Source of the DNA: Mageeibacillus sp. UBA3781
GTDB taxonomy: Bacteria; Bacillota; Clostridia; Saccharofermentanales; Saccharofermentanaceae
Reading direction: 5' to 3'
Length of the DNA: 10,120 bases
Assembly: GCA_002368805.1 (NCBI GenBank)
Contig: DFFH01000100.1
Location: 9,430 to 19,549, forward strand
Shown here: piece by piece, positions 1 through 6,869 of the stretch
Numbering within the stretch: position 1 is the stretch's first letter
Layout of the letters: each line of letters begins with the position of its first letter
The notes under the pieces: model-generated
Databases searched by the model: none
Seen by the model: only the letters and a program-made list of their open reading frames with translations
Told to the model about the DNA's origin: nothing
Translations under genes and position numbers: made by a program

Positions 1-765
1 GCCCTTTTCGCTCTTCCACTCGGAAGAAGCAGCATCCATTGCGATCATGAAATCTTTACCCGGTTCGTAACCTGCCGCTTTCACTGCCTCGAGGATCGTC
101 TCGATGGTCTCTTCATCAGAAGAAAGATTCGGTGCAAAACCGCCCTCGTCACCAACAGAAGTAGCAAGACCTTTTCCCTTCAGGATCTTTGCCAGCGCGT
201 GGAATACTTCTGCGCACCATCTGAGCGCTTCTTTAAAAGTCGGAGCTCCGACCGGCATGATCATGAATTCCTGGACATCTACTGTATTGGTAGCATGCGC
301 ACCACCATTTAAGATGTTCATCATCGGGACCGGAAGACGGTTTCCTGCAGCACCGCCGAGGAAGCGGTAAAGCGGGATATCAAGAGACTTCGAAGCGGCT
401 CTTGCTGCAGCAATAGATACTGCAAGGATCGCATTAGCGCCGAGATTGGATTTATCTTTTGTACCATCCGCCTTGATCATCGCAGCATCGACTGCATATG
501 TATCGAAAGCATCAAGTCCTTTGATTGCATCGTTAATTGTAGTGTTGATATTATTTACGGCTTTCTGAACGCCTTTTCCGAGATAACGGCTCTTATCTCC
601 ATCACGGAGTTCAAGTGCTTCAAATTCACCTGTTGAAGCGCCGCTTGGAGCTGTACCGCTTGCGACAGTACCGTCTGCAAGATAGATCTCTGCTTCCACA
701 GTCGGATTTCCTCGTGAATCCAAGATCTCTCTGCCGATTACTTTTTCGATTGTTAGTTTTGCCAT
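1..765 (-). CDS. eno: Enolase (2-phosphoglycerate hydratase), N-terminal part
   Basis: Cytoplasmic glycolytic enzyme converting 2-phosphoglycerate to phosphoenolpyruvate with Mg2+. The first 255 codons are present; the family is about 430 residues, so the C-terminal TIM barrel is cut by the left window edge. Visible family features are the opening LTIEKVIGREILDSRGNPTV, the mobile loop SGASTGEFEALELRD (about residues 41-55), NGGAHA with His157, QEF with Glu166, GDEGG with Glu207 (general base region), and a Mg-ligand type Asp244 in MIAMDAA. Start is ATG at 765, with AAAGGAG at 774-780 about 8 nt upstream. It has its own promoter and a structured leader (791-909), so it is probably transcribed separately from the metal genes to the right. 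The frame is intact throughout. Identification is secure from sequence recognition. Confidence 0.98.
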   Translation of the reverse strand, partial: MAKLTIEKVIGREILDSRGNPTVEAEIYLADGTVASGTAPSGASTGEFEALELRDGDKSRYLGKGVQKAVNNINTTINDAIKGLDAFDTYAVDAAMIKADGTKDKSNLGANAILAVSIAAARAASKSLDIPLYRFLGGAAGNRLPVPMMNILNGGAHATNTVDVQEFMIMPVGAPTFKEALRWCAEVFHALAKILKGKGLATSVGDEGGFAPNLSSDEETIETILEAVKAAGYEPGKDFMIAMDAASSEWKSEKG

Positions 766-790
766 AAAAAAGGCTCCTTTCATACATACT

Positions 791-842
791 AATTCCTCTC
801 CTGCGCCGGGAATTGGAAAAGCGGCGCTTATGGAGAGGAATT
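791..842 (-). promoter_or_regulatory. Long hairpin in the enolase 5' leader
   Basis: A perfect 11-bp inverted repeat (AATTCCTCTCC at 791-801 and its complement at 832-842) encloses a second 6-bp stem (GCGCCG at 803-808 with CGGCGC at 822-827) and a 13-nt loop. It lies inside the untranslated leader, about 10 nt before the enolase Shine-Dalgarno site. No T-run follows it on the minus strand, so it does not look like an intrinsic terminator. A role in mRNA stability or translation control is inference; the base pairing is visible. Confidence 0.6.
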
Positions 843-857
843 AAAGATCAAGACACA

Positions 858-873
858 GTTAGCCATAGCTAAC
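858..873. promoter_or_regulatory. Inverted repeat at the enolase transcription start, possible operator
   Basis: GTTAGC, four bases (CATA on the plus strand), then GCTAAC: perfect 6-bp arms. The element begins about 8 bases downstream of the -10 box at 881-886, so it overlaps or immediately follows the expected start near 874. That is a classic repressor position; a small 5'-end mRNA hairpin is the alternative. I do not recognise the regulator. Confidence 0.4.
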
Positions 874-880
874 CACTACA

Positions 881-909
881 TTTATATCATGTGTGACTCT
901 TTCTGTCAA
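881..909 (-). promoter_or_regulatory. Sigma-A type promoter of eno
   Basis: On the minus strand the -35 box is TTGACA (904-909, full consensus), the spacer is exactly 17 nt, and the -10 box is TATAAA (881-886, five of six consensus bases). TG one base before the -10 box gives an extended -10 element. The expected start is near 874, giving an enolase leader of about 109 nt. The promoter begins 9 bases downstream of the stop codon of the MntP-ZIP gene. It is the strongest promoter match I noticed in the window. Confidence 0.85.
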
Positions 910-917
910 CACATCCA

Positions 918-2282
918 TCAACGGAAAACGAGAAGCATAATGACTGCAAACCCGATCACAAAGGTAAATGCACCACTGTCATTATCCTTTTTACTGATCA
1001 TGACAGGAATCTCTTCAATAATAGAATAGATCATAGCGCCGCCGGCCACTGCCATGATATACGGAAGCGTATCCGGAAACAGCGTAACGATCACCAGTAT
1101 AAATACAGCGATGAGAGGGATAGACACTCCGGATACCACACCCATAAAGAATGCTCTTCCTTTTCCGATACCTTTCTCCATGATCGGTAGTGATACGAAC
1201 AGCGCTTCCGGGAAGTTCTGAACGGCGATAGCAATCGCCAGAAATAGTGGAGTAGAATCCGGAATCCATGAGGTCTGCATAAAATGTGCGGCGAAAATCG
1301 CTCCCAGTGCGATACCTTCCGGTACATGATGGATAAGTTCCGCCAGCATCATTTTCGTTTCGGAGCGGAGGCTGCTTTTCGGTCCCTCCGTGATGTTTAC
1401 GTACGCATGCATATGAGGGACCAGGCTATCCAGTAGGAATTGCACTGCAACCCCTCCACAGAAGCACGGAAACAGAGGGCTCATCCCAAGGATCGTCATA
1501 CCGTCAAATCCACCGGCAGCAGGTTCAAGCATCGCCCACACGGAAATGGAAAACATGATTCCGCAGCTTGCTCCGGCCATGGCGACTCTGATTTTTTCAG
1601 AGAGTTTCCATCTTCTCGCATACACAAATGCCGCACCAAGGACCGTTCCCAGAAGCGGGATCAGCATGCCGAAGATCGTATCCGAATCCTTCATCGCACC
1701 GGATGTATCCAGTGCTTCGATCAGTGTCTTAATGCCGATAAAAATGAGGATCGTTCCGCCTGCTACTTCCGCGCCCGATTTGTAGCGCATTCCGAATACA
1801 CTGCCGATCCTTACTCCCACAAAAGAAATGATAAAAGTGATAATGGCGATGACGATCACAGCAAACAGCACATTCTGCAGCGGCCCCATATCGAGGACCG
1901 ATACAGGGACCGCGACAAACGTGATGCCTACTGCCAGTGCGTCGATACTCGTAGCCACGGCCATCATGAACATAGTCTTTATGTCAAAACCTTCTTTTTC
2001 CTCTTCTTCCTCGGAAAAAGCTTCGCGGATCATATTAAATCCGATCAGTGAAAGAAGTACGAACGCCACCCATGGCGCAACTATATTGATCCATTTTTCA
2101 AAACGGGAACCGATGATATATCCGACGAAAGGCATGATGCCCTGAAAAGCACCAAACCAGACACCGCAGATCAGGCACTCTTTGACAGTTATTTTTTTCG
2201 AAGACAGACCCTTGCATACAGATACGGCAAAAGCATCCATCGCCAGGCCTACCGATAGCAAAAGTAGTTCAAAAATGCCCAT
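918..2282 (-). CDS. MntP-like Mn exporter domain fused to GufA-type ZIP metal transporter
   Basis: A 454-residue integral membrane protein made of two families normally encoded separately. Residues 1-190 match the MntP (DUF204) manganese efflux family: the opening helix contains GLAMDAFAVSV with Asp16, and a middle helix contains ATSIDALAVG with Asp114; the two aspartates match those known to be important in MntP. An acidic cytosolic loop (SEEEEEKEGFD, about 90-100) lies between them. Residues from about 200 to 454 are a ZIP transporter of the GufA type: ASCGIMFSISVWAMLEPA, HHVPEG (318-323) and QNFPEA (355-360), the paired metal-site helices, plus EE at 423-424. The second motif has PEA where PEG is usual. 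I chose ATG at 2282 because AGGGGAG (2289-2295) precedes it by 6 nt; the longer frame from 2309 would start inside a terminator-like hairpin. Substrates are likely Mn, Zn or Fe; direction of transport cannot be read from the sequence. Confidence 0.9.
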   Translation of the reverse strand: MGIFELLLLSVGLAMDAFAVSVCKGLSSKKITVKECLICGVWFGAFQGIMPFVGYIIGSRFEKWINIVAPWVAFVLLSLIGFNMIREAFSEEEEEKEGFDIKTMFMMAVATSIDALAVGITFVAVPVSVLDMGPLQNVLFAVIVIAIITFIISFVGVRIGSVFGMRYKSGAEVAGGTILIFIGIKTLIEALDTSGAMKDSDTIFGMLIPLLGTVLGAAFVYARRWKLSEKIRVAMAGASCGIMFSISVWAMLEPAAGGFDGMTILGMSPLFPCFCGGVAVQFLLDSLVPHMHAYVNITEGPKSSLRSETKMMLAELIHHVPEGIALGAIFAAHFMQTSWIPDSTPLFLAIAIAVQNFPEALFVSLPIMEKGIGKGRAFFMGVVSGVSIPLIAVFILVIVTLFPDTLPYIMAVAGGAMIYSIIEEIPVMISKKDNDSGAFTFVIGFAVIMLLVFR

Positions 2283-2298
2283 TATTTTCTCCCCTGAC

Positions 2299-2331
2299 AA
2301 AAAAACCAAGTACGGTTTTCACTATACTTGG
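2299..2331 (-). terminator. Candidate intrinsic terminator after the nitrogenase-like operon
   Basis: Read on the minus strand, CCAAGTA (2325-2331) pairs perfectly with TACTTGG (2306-2312) around a 12-nt loop, followed by seven T residues (2299-2305). It lies about 60 nt past the stop codon of the last operon gene and just before the Shine-Dalgarno site of the MntP-ZIP gene. The stem is short with three G-C pairs, so termination may be partial. It could also serve as a DNA operator or as an attenuator for the transporter gene. Confidence 0.6.
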
Positions 2332-2333
2332 GT

Positions 2334-2362
2334 AATTTATCACGATAACTATCTGCAGTCAA
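2334..2362 (-). promoter_or_regulatory. Candidate promoter of the MntP-ZIP gene
   Basis: TTGACT (2357-2362, five of six -35 bases), a 17-nt spacer, then TAAATT (2334-2339, four of six -10 bases) with an upstream TG giving an extended -10. The start would fall near 2327, inside the terminator hairpin, so transcripts made here would lack most of its 5' arm and escape termination. No recognisable yybP-ykoY manganese riboswitch fits in the roughly 45-nt leader. The -10 box is weak, so this is a moderate call. Confidence 0.45.
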
Positions 2363-2393
2363 TTCAGTAGTTTCTATCAAAGACTAAGCTATC

Positions 2394-3392
2394 TCATTCG
2401 AACTCAGAAATGGAAACATGCTCTCCTTTCCGGATCCTGTTCCGAAGGGTCATCAGTTCATGGTCCTTCTTCTCCGCCAGGAGCAGCACGGCCGATTCCT
2501 GATCATCCCGGCAGATGATCTTATCAATACGGCCATTTCTGATCACAATACGTTTCGGAGACATCAGGGAAAGAATCGGGTCATGGGTCGCGATCAGGAC
2601 GATCTTATCATTACCTGTCAGAAGTTCCATCGCCTTTCTTCGGTCGATACCTGCATTTTCGATCTCATCGATCAAAACGATCGGTGCACGTGAGAGGTAG
2701 GCACAGTCAGCAATCATCAGCGCACGTGACTGTCCTCCGCTTAAGGCTGTCACCGCGGTATCCCGGGAAAAGGATTCACCAGCCAGAGAAACAGCTACTT
2801 CATACACTTTCTGCACTTTCCCGGGGATCTCTTCTTTTCTGAGGAAACACTCGGCATGCATGGTAAGGAATTCTTCCACATTCATATCCAGGACAAAATT
2901 CATATTCTGCGAAAGCTGAGCGATCGAACGTCTTCTTTCGCCTGTTTTGAGCCATTCTTCCTTATTTTTTCCATCGATCAGCACCGTTCTCTGTGTCGGA
3001 GTATCCTTTAGTGCCTGCCACTCGATATCTTCCAGGAGGCGGCTCTTTCCGGAGCCGGTTTCACCGACGATGGCAATCATTTCACCTTTTCGGATAGTTA
3101 TAGGATCGAAGCACTCACTCGTACCATCTTTCCCTACTCCCGGAATGATCGTGATGGATCCGACACTTCGGATCTCCTCGGAGAGACATTCCGACGCACT
3201 CCGTAGATAGACAGAAAATTCCTCTTCCACTTCGATTCGGCTCATCTTTCTCTGCTCGAAAAAAGAATCCGGAAGCTCCATCAGGTTTTCAGAAAAGCTC
3301 TTTTCCTTATTCCAGATCACCTCAAAGTCATCCAGATAGTATGGAAGATAGGGATAGTCCTTTTCCAGTTGCAAAAGCGGGATCGTCAGCAT
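2394..3392 (-). CDS. Soluble ABC-type ATPase with N-terminal extension, unknown role
   Basis: A 332-residue ATPase with a full ABC signature set: Walker A GETGSGKS (110-117), signature LSGGQ (217-221), Walker B IVLIDE (238-243) and the switch histidine in ATHD (His270). About 75 residues of charged sequence precede the ABC domain and about 50 follow it. No membrane segments are visible and no second permease is encoded nearby, while the importer upstream already has its own ATPase. It is the last gene of the operon, 16 nt after the GTPase stop codon; start ATG at 3392 is preceded by AGAAGG about 8 nt upstream. Known soluble ABC proteins act in cofactor assembly or enzyme activation (SufC; component A2 of methyl-coenzyme M reductase activation), so a maturation role for the nitrogenase-like enzyme is reasonable inference. 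The ABC assignment is secure; the function is not known. Confidence 0.88.
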   Translation of the reverse strand: MLTIPLLQLEKDYPYLPYYLDDFEVIWNKEKSFSENLMELPDSFFEQRKMSRIEVEEEFSVYLRSASECLSEEIRSVGSITIIPGVGKDGTSECFDPITIRKGEMIAIVGETGSGKSRLLEDIEWQALKDTPTQRTVLIDGKNKEEWLKTGERRRSIAQLSQNMNFVLDMNVEEFLTMHAECFLRKEEIPGKVQKVYEVAVSLAGESFSRDTAVTALSGGQSRALMIADCAYLSRAPIVLIDEIENAGIDRRKAMELLTGNDKIVLIATHDPILSLMSPKRIVIRNGRIDKIICRDDQESAVLLLAEKKDHELMTLRNRIRKGEHVSISEFE

Positions 3393-3408
3393 ACATGTAC
3401 CTTCTTTC

Positions 3409-4092
3409 TCAGATCTTGATGTGTTTAACGTTTCCGATCTGGTACTCCGTTCCTATCTTTGTTTCGCCTAAGCAATAGGAACAGAGCGCCATAGGCATCG
3501 GGAAACGAAGCGTCTCATTTTCGATTTCTCTCTCCATAGCCATATTCCGGATCGCACGTGTGATCTCTGAAATTCCCTGACCGGTAAGCCCGTTGACAGG
3601 AAATATCAGTGCTTTTGGATTAGAGGTCTCGACTCTTCGCATGAACACTTCTCTTTCTGCTTGAGAAACGATATCTCCTTTTGTAATAAGTACAATATCT
3701 GCCAGTTTCAGGAGAGGACCGATTTTTCTGGGAGCCCGGATCCCGCTTAACTGATCGATCACGCAGACAGACAGCACATTTTTGATGTAGGGCGAGCATC
3801 GGTTACAAAGGCCGGCACTCTCCGTAAAAAGATAGTCCAGGTCTTCCTTTTTCCCCCAATCATAGACTGTCTGAATATTCGTGATGTAATAGTGATCGGG
3901 ACAAAGTTCAGAAGAAAGTCCCTTTGCCGATGGGATCCCGGCCTGACTATAGGTCTTGTCGTCTTCGGTCTGGAGGCAGTCAAACTTACACGCCCCCACT
4001 TTCCTTCCATCTCTCATAAGTTCTTTTAAGATCCGCGTCATAACGGTAGTTTTGCCCGTTGCAGGCGGTCCGGCAAAGGTTACTAGCTTCAT
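3409..4092 (-). CDS. HypB/UreG-like P-loop GTPase with two CxxC motifs
   Basis: A 227-residue cytoplasmic nucleotide-binding protein of the SIMIBI class resembling the nickel-insertion GTPases HypB and UreG and the CobW group. Visible motifs are Walker A GPPATGKTT (8-16), a switch/Walker B-like LFTESAG (88-94), ITKGD (136-140) in the place of the guanine-specifying NKxD, and PVNGLTGQG (165-173), which resembles the PVSAxTGEG region of such GTPases. Cysteine pairs CNRC (96-99) and CSYC (204-207) could bind a metal or Fe-S cluster. The start codon shares one base with the upstream stop (TAATG), and GGAGG stands about 7 nt before it, which indicates translational coupling. In this context it likely loads a metal or cofactor into a partner. 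The substrate metal cannot be read from sequence, and GTP rather than ATP specificity is inferred from family resemblance. Confidence 0.82.
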   Translation of the reverse strand: MKLVTFAGPPATGKTTVMTRILKELMRDGRKVGACKFDCLQTEDDKTYSQAGIPSAKGLSSELCPDHYYITNIQTVYDWGKKEDLDYLFTESAGLCNRCSPYIKNVLSVCVIDQLSGIRAPRKIGPLLKLADIVLITKGDIVSQAEREVFMRRVETSNPKALIFPVNGLTGQGISEITRAIRNMAMEREIENETLRFPMPMALCSYCLGETKIGTEYQIGNVKHIKI

Positions 4093-5015
4093 TACTTTTC
4101 CTCCGTCATGATTTTCTTACATCTTTGGATTATTTCCGGAAGGGAGGGATCATAGATATACTCCCAGCCGACAAAGCGAAGACTTCCGGGAAGAGCATTG
4201 TCAACACCTGTAATGTTACTCGGGAAGAATCCCTTCTCGCGGAAGATCCTGCCGGCCTCCTTTCGGCAGAGGATGGACATGATCCTTTCCGCCTCCGGAT
4301 TTGATTTTGAAGTCACAACAAGCGGCAGGATCGGGGCACCATCACTGAACCAGATGAGTTTCATTCCTTTTTGCCGGGCTTTGATCTCCCCGAAGATCCA
4401 AGGCATCAGGTAGATATATGGTTTTTCGCCTTCGATTCCACCCGGCTTGATCATCTGTGAGGGATGTACGATCGCACAGATATTCTTTCTTAATCGTCTG
4501 ATTCCCTCGTCTCCCGCAACTTGATGAATATATGTCAGAATGATCCCGTCAAACATGTGTCCGTCATCCGGGAATGCAATACTGTTTTCAAACTCACCCG
4601 AAAGCAGGTCAGAAAAAGCCTTCGGTTCACTTCTTCCCTTCGCCTGTTCTGTATCCACGACCATAACCAGAGGAATGCACGAATAGATATCAAACATTCC
4701 TCTCGGATCAGAAAAAGAAGCAAACGCCGGATTCCCGAGAAGTGTATCTCCTGATGCATGAAATCCTTTTTCTTTTATGACAGGATGATTGACGAGCCCT
4801 TCAATACCTGTCCCCATGAAAACATCCGGATCACACTCTTTAAAGATCTTATCGACCCAGGGCAAACCGAACTCCGCTAATGCGATGTTATATTCTTTCC
4901 GGTCAGAGATATGCTCATCCAGATAATCCTGAAAAGGAAGCTGTACCACACATGGAACACGTCCGACCAGTTTTGCTTCTTTATTCTCTGCTGTGTAATG
5001 AAGTTCTTCTCTCAC
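4092..5015 (-). CDS. Solute-binding-protein-like protein lacking a signal peptide
   Basis: A 307-residue protein that resembles type 2 extracellular solute-binding proteins of ABC importers (Fe3+/polyamine-like groups). The C-terminal stretch has family-typical wording: SDGAPILPLVVTSKSNPEAE (224-243), then RKEAGRIFREKGFFPSN (251-267). Unlike true extracellular binding proteins it starts with a hydrophilic sequence (REELHYTAENKEAKLVGR) and has no signal peptide or lipobox, so it should be cytoplasmic. I chose GTG at 5015 because AAGGGAGG (5026-5033) lies 10 nt upstream; a TTG at 5039 in the same frame has no good site. It overlaps the upstream ATPase gene by 35 bases and the next gene by one base. 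A ligand carrier or chaperone for the imported compound is inference. Neither start choice would supply a secretion signal. Confidence 0.75.
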   Translation of the reverse strand: MREELHYTAENKEAKLVGRVPCVVQLPFQDYLDEHISDRKEYNIALAEFGLPWVDKIFKECDPDVFMGTGIEGLVNHPVIKEKGFHASGDTLLGNPAFASFSDPRGMFDIYSCIPLVMVVDTEQAKGRSEPKAFSDLLSGEFENSIAFPDDGHMFDGIILTYIHQVAGDEGIRRLRKNICAIVHPSQMIKPGGIEGEKPYIYLMPWIFGEIKARQKGMKLIWFSDGAPILPLVVTSKSNPEAERIMSILCRKEAGRIFREKGFFPSNITGVDNALPGSLRFVGWEYIYDPSLPEIIQRCKKIMTEEK

Positions 5016-5853
5016 GAAATCGATTCCTCCCTTCGACAACTGTCACCTGTTCGCTTATGTCCCGACTGAGCACATCTATGGGCAGCACACATACATGTCT
5101 TTTCTCTTCGATCATAAAATCACGGATCCGCACATCTACATCAAAAGCCCTGCAAAGATTTTCTTCGGAAATCACTTCGTTTGCATTTCCGAATGAATTG
5201 CTTCCATCACGATTCAGGATCAGGGCTTTATCGGATATCGCCAGCGCGTGCTCCGGATAGTGAGTATTTACAATGGATGAGATGCCCCGTTCTCTGCACA
5301 GCTTATGGATCGTATTGATGACGATCAGCTGGTTTTTAAAGTCGAGATTCGACTCCGGTTCATCCAGTATCAGAAGTTCAGGATCTGTAGCTAATGCTCT
5401 GGCAATAAGGACCATCTGCAGTTCACCACCGGAGATCTCATTACACAGCTTCCCGCGAAGCCGGCTCATCCCGACCATATCCAGACATTCTTCCGCAAAG
5501 CGGTAGTCTTTCTTCGTCGGCTGTGCAAGTATTCCCAGGTGGGCATTTCGTCCGAGAAGGACCATCTCTTCTGTGGTATAGGAAAAAGCGGAGCGCTTCG
5601 CCTGCGGCACATATCCGATCTTCTTCCAGATCTCCTGATTCTTCCATTCGTGCCATGGCTTACCATTGATATATGTGCAGCCGGTACGCCATGGAAGAAA
5701 ACCGAGCGTGCATTTCAGCAGAGTCGTCTTGCCGACACCATTTGATCCCAGGATCGAAAGGATCTCTCCATCATTGACAGAGAAAGAAAGATTTTTAAGG
5801 ATGTCAGGCCCTTTCCTATATCCGAATGATGCATCTTTCACCTCAAAGATCAT
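4981..5853 (-). CDS. ATP-binding subunit of a FecBCD/BtuFCD-type metal-chelate importer
   Basis: A 290-residue cytoplasmic ABC ATPase that powers the permease encoded just upstream. Motifs in order: Walker A GSNGVGKT (36-43), Q-loop glutamine in YVPQ (84), signature ISGGE (140-144), Walker B LLILDEP (160-166), and switch histidine in NTHYPEHA (His198). The signature has Glu where Gln is common, as in many FecE/BtuD relatives. The start ATG at 5853 overlaps the permease stop as ATGA, and GGAGGTG lies 7 nt upstream, so the two are translationally coupled. The C-terminal tail past residue 250 is longer than in typical family members (about 255-265 residues) and its coding sequence overlaps the next gene's ribosome binding site and start. 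Likely cargo is a siderophore, heme or corrinoid; the sequence does not decide. Confidence 0.93.
   Translation of the reverse strand: MIFEVKDASFGYRKGPDILKNLSFSVNDGEILSILGSNGVGKTTLLKCTLGFLPWRTGCTYINGKPWHEWKNQEIWKKIGYVPQAKRSAFSYTTEEMVLLGRNAHLGILAQPTKKDYRFAEECLDMVGMSRLRGKLCNEISGGELQMVLIARALATDPELLILDEPESNLDFKNQLIVINTIHKLCRERGISSIVNTHYPEHALAISDKALILNRDGSNSFGNANEVISEENLCRAFDVDVRIRDFMIEEKRHVCVLPIDVLSRDISEQVTVVEGRNRFRERRTSLHSRE
5026..5033 (-). promoter_or_regulatory. Ribosome binding site that fixes the GTG start at 5015
   Basis: AAGGGAGG on the minus strand, 10 nt before GTG at 5013-5015 and lying within the coding end of the upstream ATPase gene. The competing TTG at 5037-5039 lies upstream of this site and has only a weak AGGTGA-like sequence before it. 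The 10-nt spacing is slightly long, so the call is probable rather than certain. Confidence 0.65.
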
Positions 5854-6848
5854 GTTTTTACACCTCCAGTCCGACGAAGCAGAATAATAAATACCGGAGC
5901 GCCGATAATCGCTGTAAGGATCGAGATCGGAAGTTCCGCAGCAGTTGCAGATCTCGCAACTGTATCAATAAGCAGAAGGTACGTCGCTCCCAGTCCGATG
6001 CTTGCCGGAATAATATATTTATTATTGTTTCCGAACATCATACGGGAGATATGCGGGATCAAAATACCGATCCATCCGACCTTTCCGCACATGGCGATCA
6101 CAGATCCGGTAATCATGGTAGAGGATACGATCGTAAGTCCCCTCATCAGTTTCAGGTTGATTCCCATTGCCCTTGCCTCATCATCGTTCAATGAAAGAAC
6201 ATTCAGTTTCCATCTAAGGCAGAAGAGAATGATGATACCGATAAGCATCGGGATCGTTCCTATCCAAAGTTTTTTGAAACTGGTTCCGGAGAGACTTCCC
6301 ATAAGCCAGTATGTGATCTCCGGAAGCACATCCTGCGGATCCGCTACATACTTTATAAGCGAAACCAGAGCTTCAAAAAGTGAGCTGATCACCATACCGG
6401 AAAGAATCAGCATGACAAGCGAAGACTCACCTTTCACACGGCTGATCATGTACACCAGCCCTACGGATATGAGACCCATAGCAAAAGCCGTTCCCTGAAT
6501 TCCAAGAGATGGAAGCCGCAGCATAATTCCGAGCGTCGCCCCAAAAGAAGCGCCCGTGGCGACTCCTAAAGTATCAGGAGTCGCCAGGGGGTTGGAAAAC
6601 ATACTCTGAAAGGCTGCACCGGCAACGGCCAGACCCGCGCCTGCAATAATTGCCAGGATCGATCTGGGAAGACGGATCTTAAACAGTACCGTTTTCACAT
6701 TCGGATCATCGACCTTCATGCCCAGGAGGACTTTTACGCAGTCTTTGATGGGGATCGAGTACCGGCCCACACCTAACGCGATCAGAAAAGATGCGACAAG
6801 TGCAAAAGTAATGCCGATCACCCAGATTAATTCTGTTTTCTTTTTCAC
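5850..6848 (-). CDS. FecCD/BtuC family permease
   Basis: A 332-residue inner-membrane permease with the usual length and motifs of the FecCD/BtuC/FhuB family. Seen in order: RLPRSILAIIAGAGLAVAGA (59-78) with QSMFSNPLATPDTLGV after it, GWIGILIPHISR (258-269), which contains the conserved PHxxR, and ELPISILTAIIGAPVF (305-320) close to the C-terminus. Roughly ten hydrophobic segments are expected. The start is GTG at 6848 with AGGTG about 5 nt upstream; the lipoprotein stop codon is 21 nt away. It forms a type II importer with the ATPase and lipoprotein. No truncation or frameshift is visible. Confidence 0.95.
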   Translation of the reverse strand: MKKKTELIWVIGITFALVASFLIALGVGRYSIPIKDCVKVLLGMKVDDPNVKTVLFKIRLPRSILAIIAGAGLAVAGAAFQSMFSNPLATPDTLGVATGASFGATLGIMLRLPSLGIQGTAFAMGLISVGLVYMISRVKGESSLVMLILSGMVISSLFEALVSLIKYVADPQDVLPEITYWLMGSLSGTSFKKLWIGTIPMLIGIIILFCLRWKLNVLSLNDDEARAMGINLKLMRGLTIVSSTMITGSVIAMCGKVGWIGILIPHISRMMFGNNNKYIIPASIGLGATYLLLIDTVARSATAAELPISILTAIIGAPVFIILLRRTGGVKT

Positions 6849-6869
6849 GTGTTCACCTGTGTCCCCGGA

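Noticed and set aside
791..842. Intrinsic terminator before enolase
   Set aside because: The stem is long but no T-run follows it on the minus strand. On the plus strand there is no gene to terminate.
1440..2051. A 203-codon open frame on the plus strand
   Set aside because: It is antisense to the MntP-ZIP coding region, rich in His, Arg, Asp and Ser as expected for a shadow frame, and has no ribosome binding site or recognisable domain.
2283..2309. Nine-residue N-terminal extension of the MntP-ZIP protein starting at ATG 2309
   Set aside because: That ATG lies within the terminator-like hairpin with no ribosome binding site, whereas ATG 2282 has AGGGGAG 6 nt upstream and places Asp16 at the same number as in known MntP.
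2332..2393. Manganese (yybP-ykoY) riboswitch upstream of the MntP-ZIP gene
   Set aside because: The space between the preceding gene and the start is only about 110 bases and I could not find the conserved loop sequences of that riboswitch.
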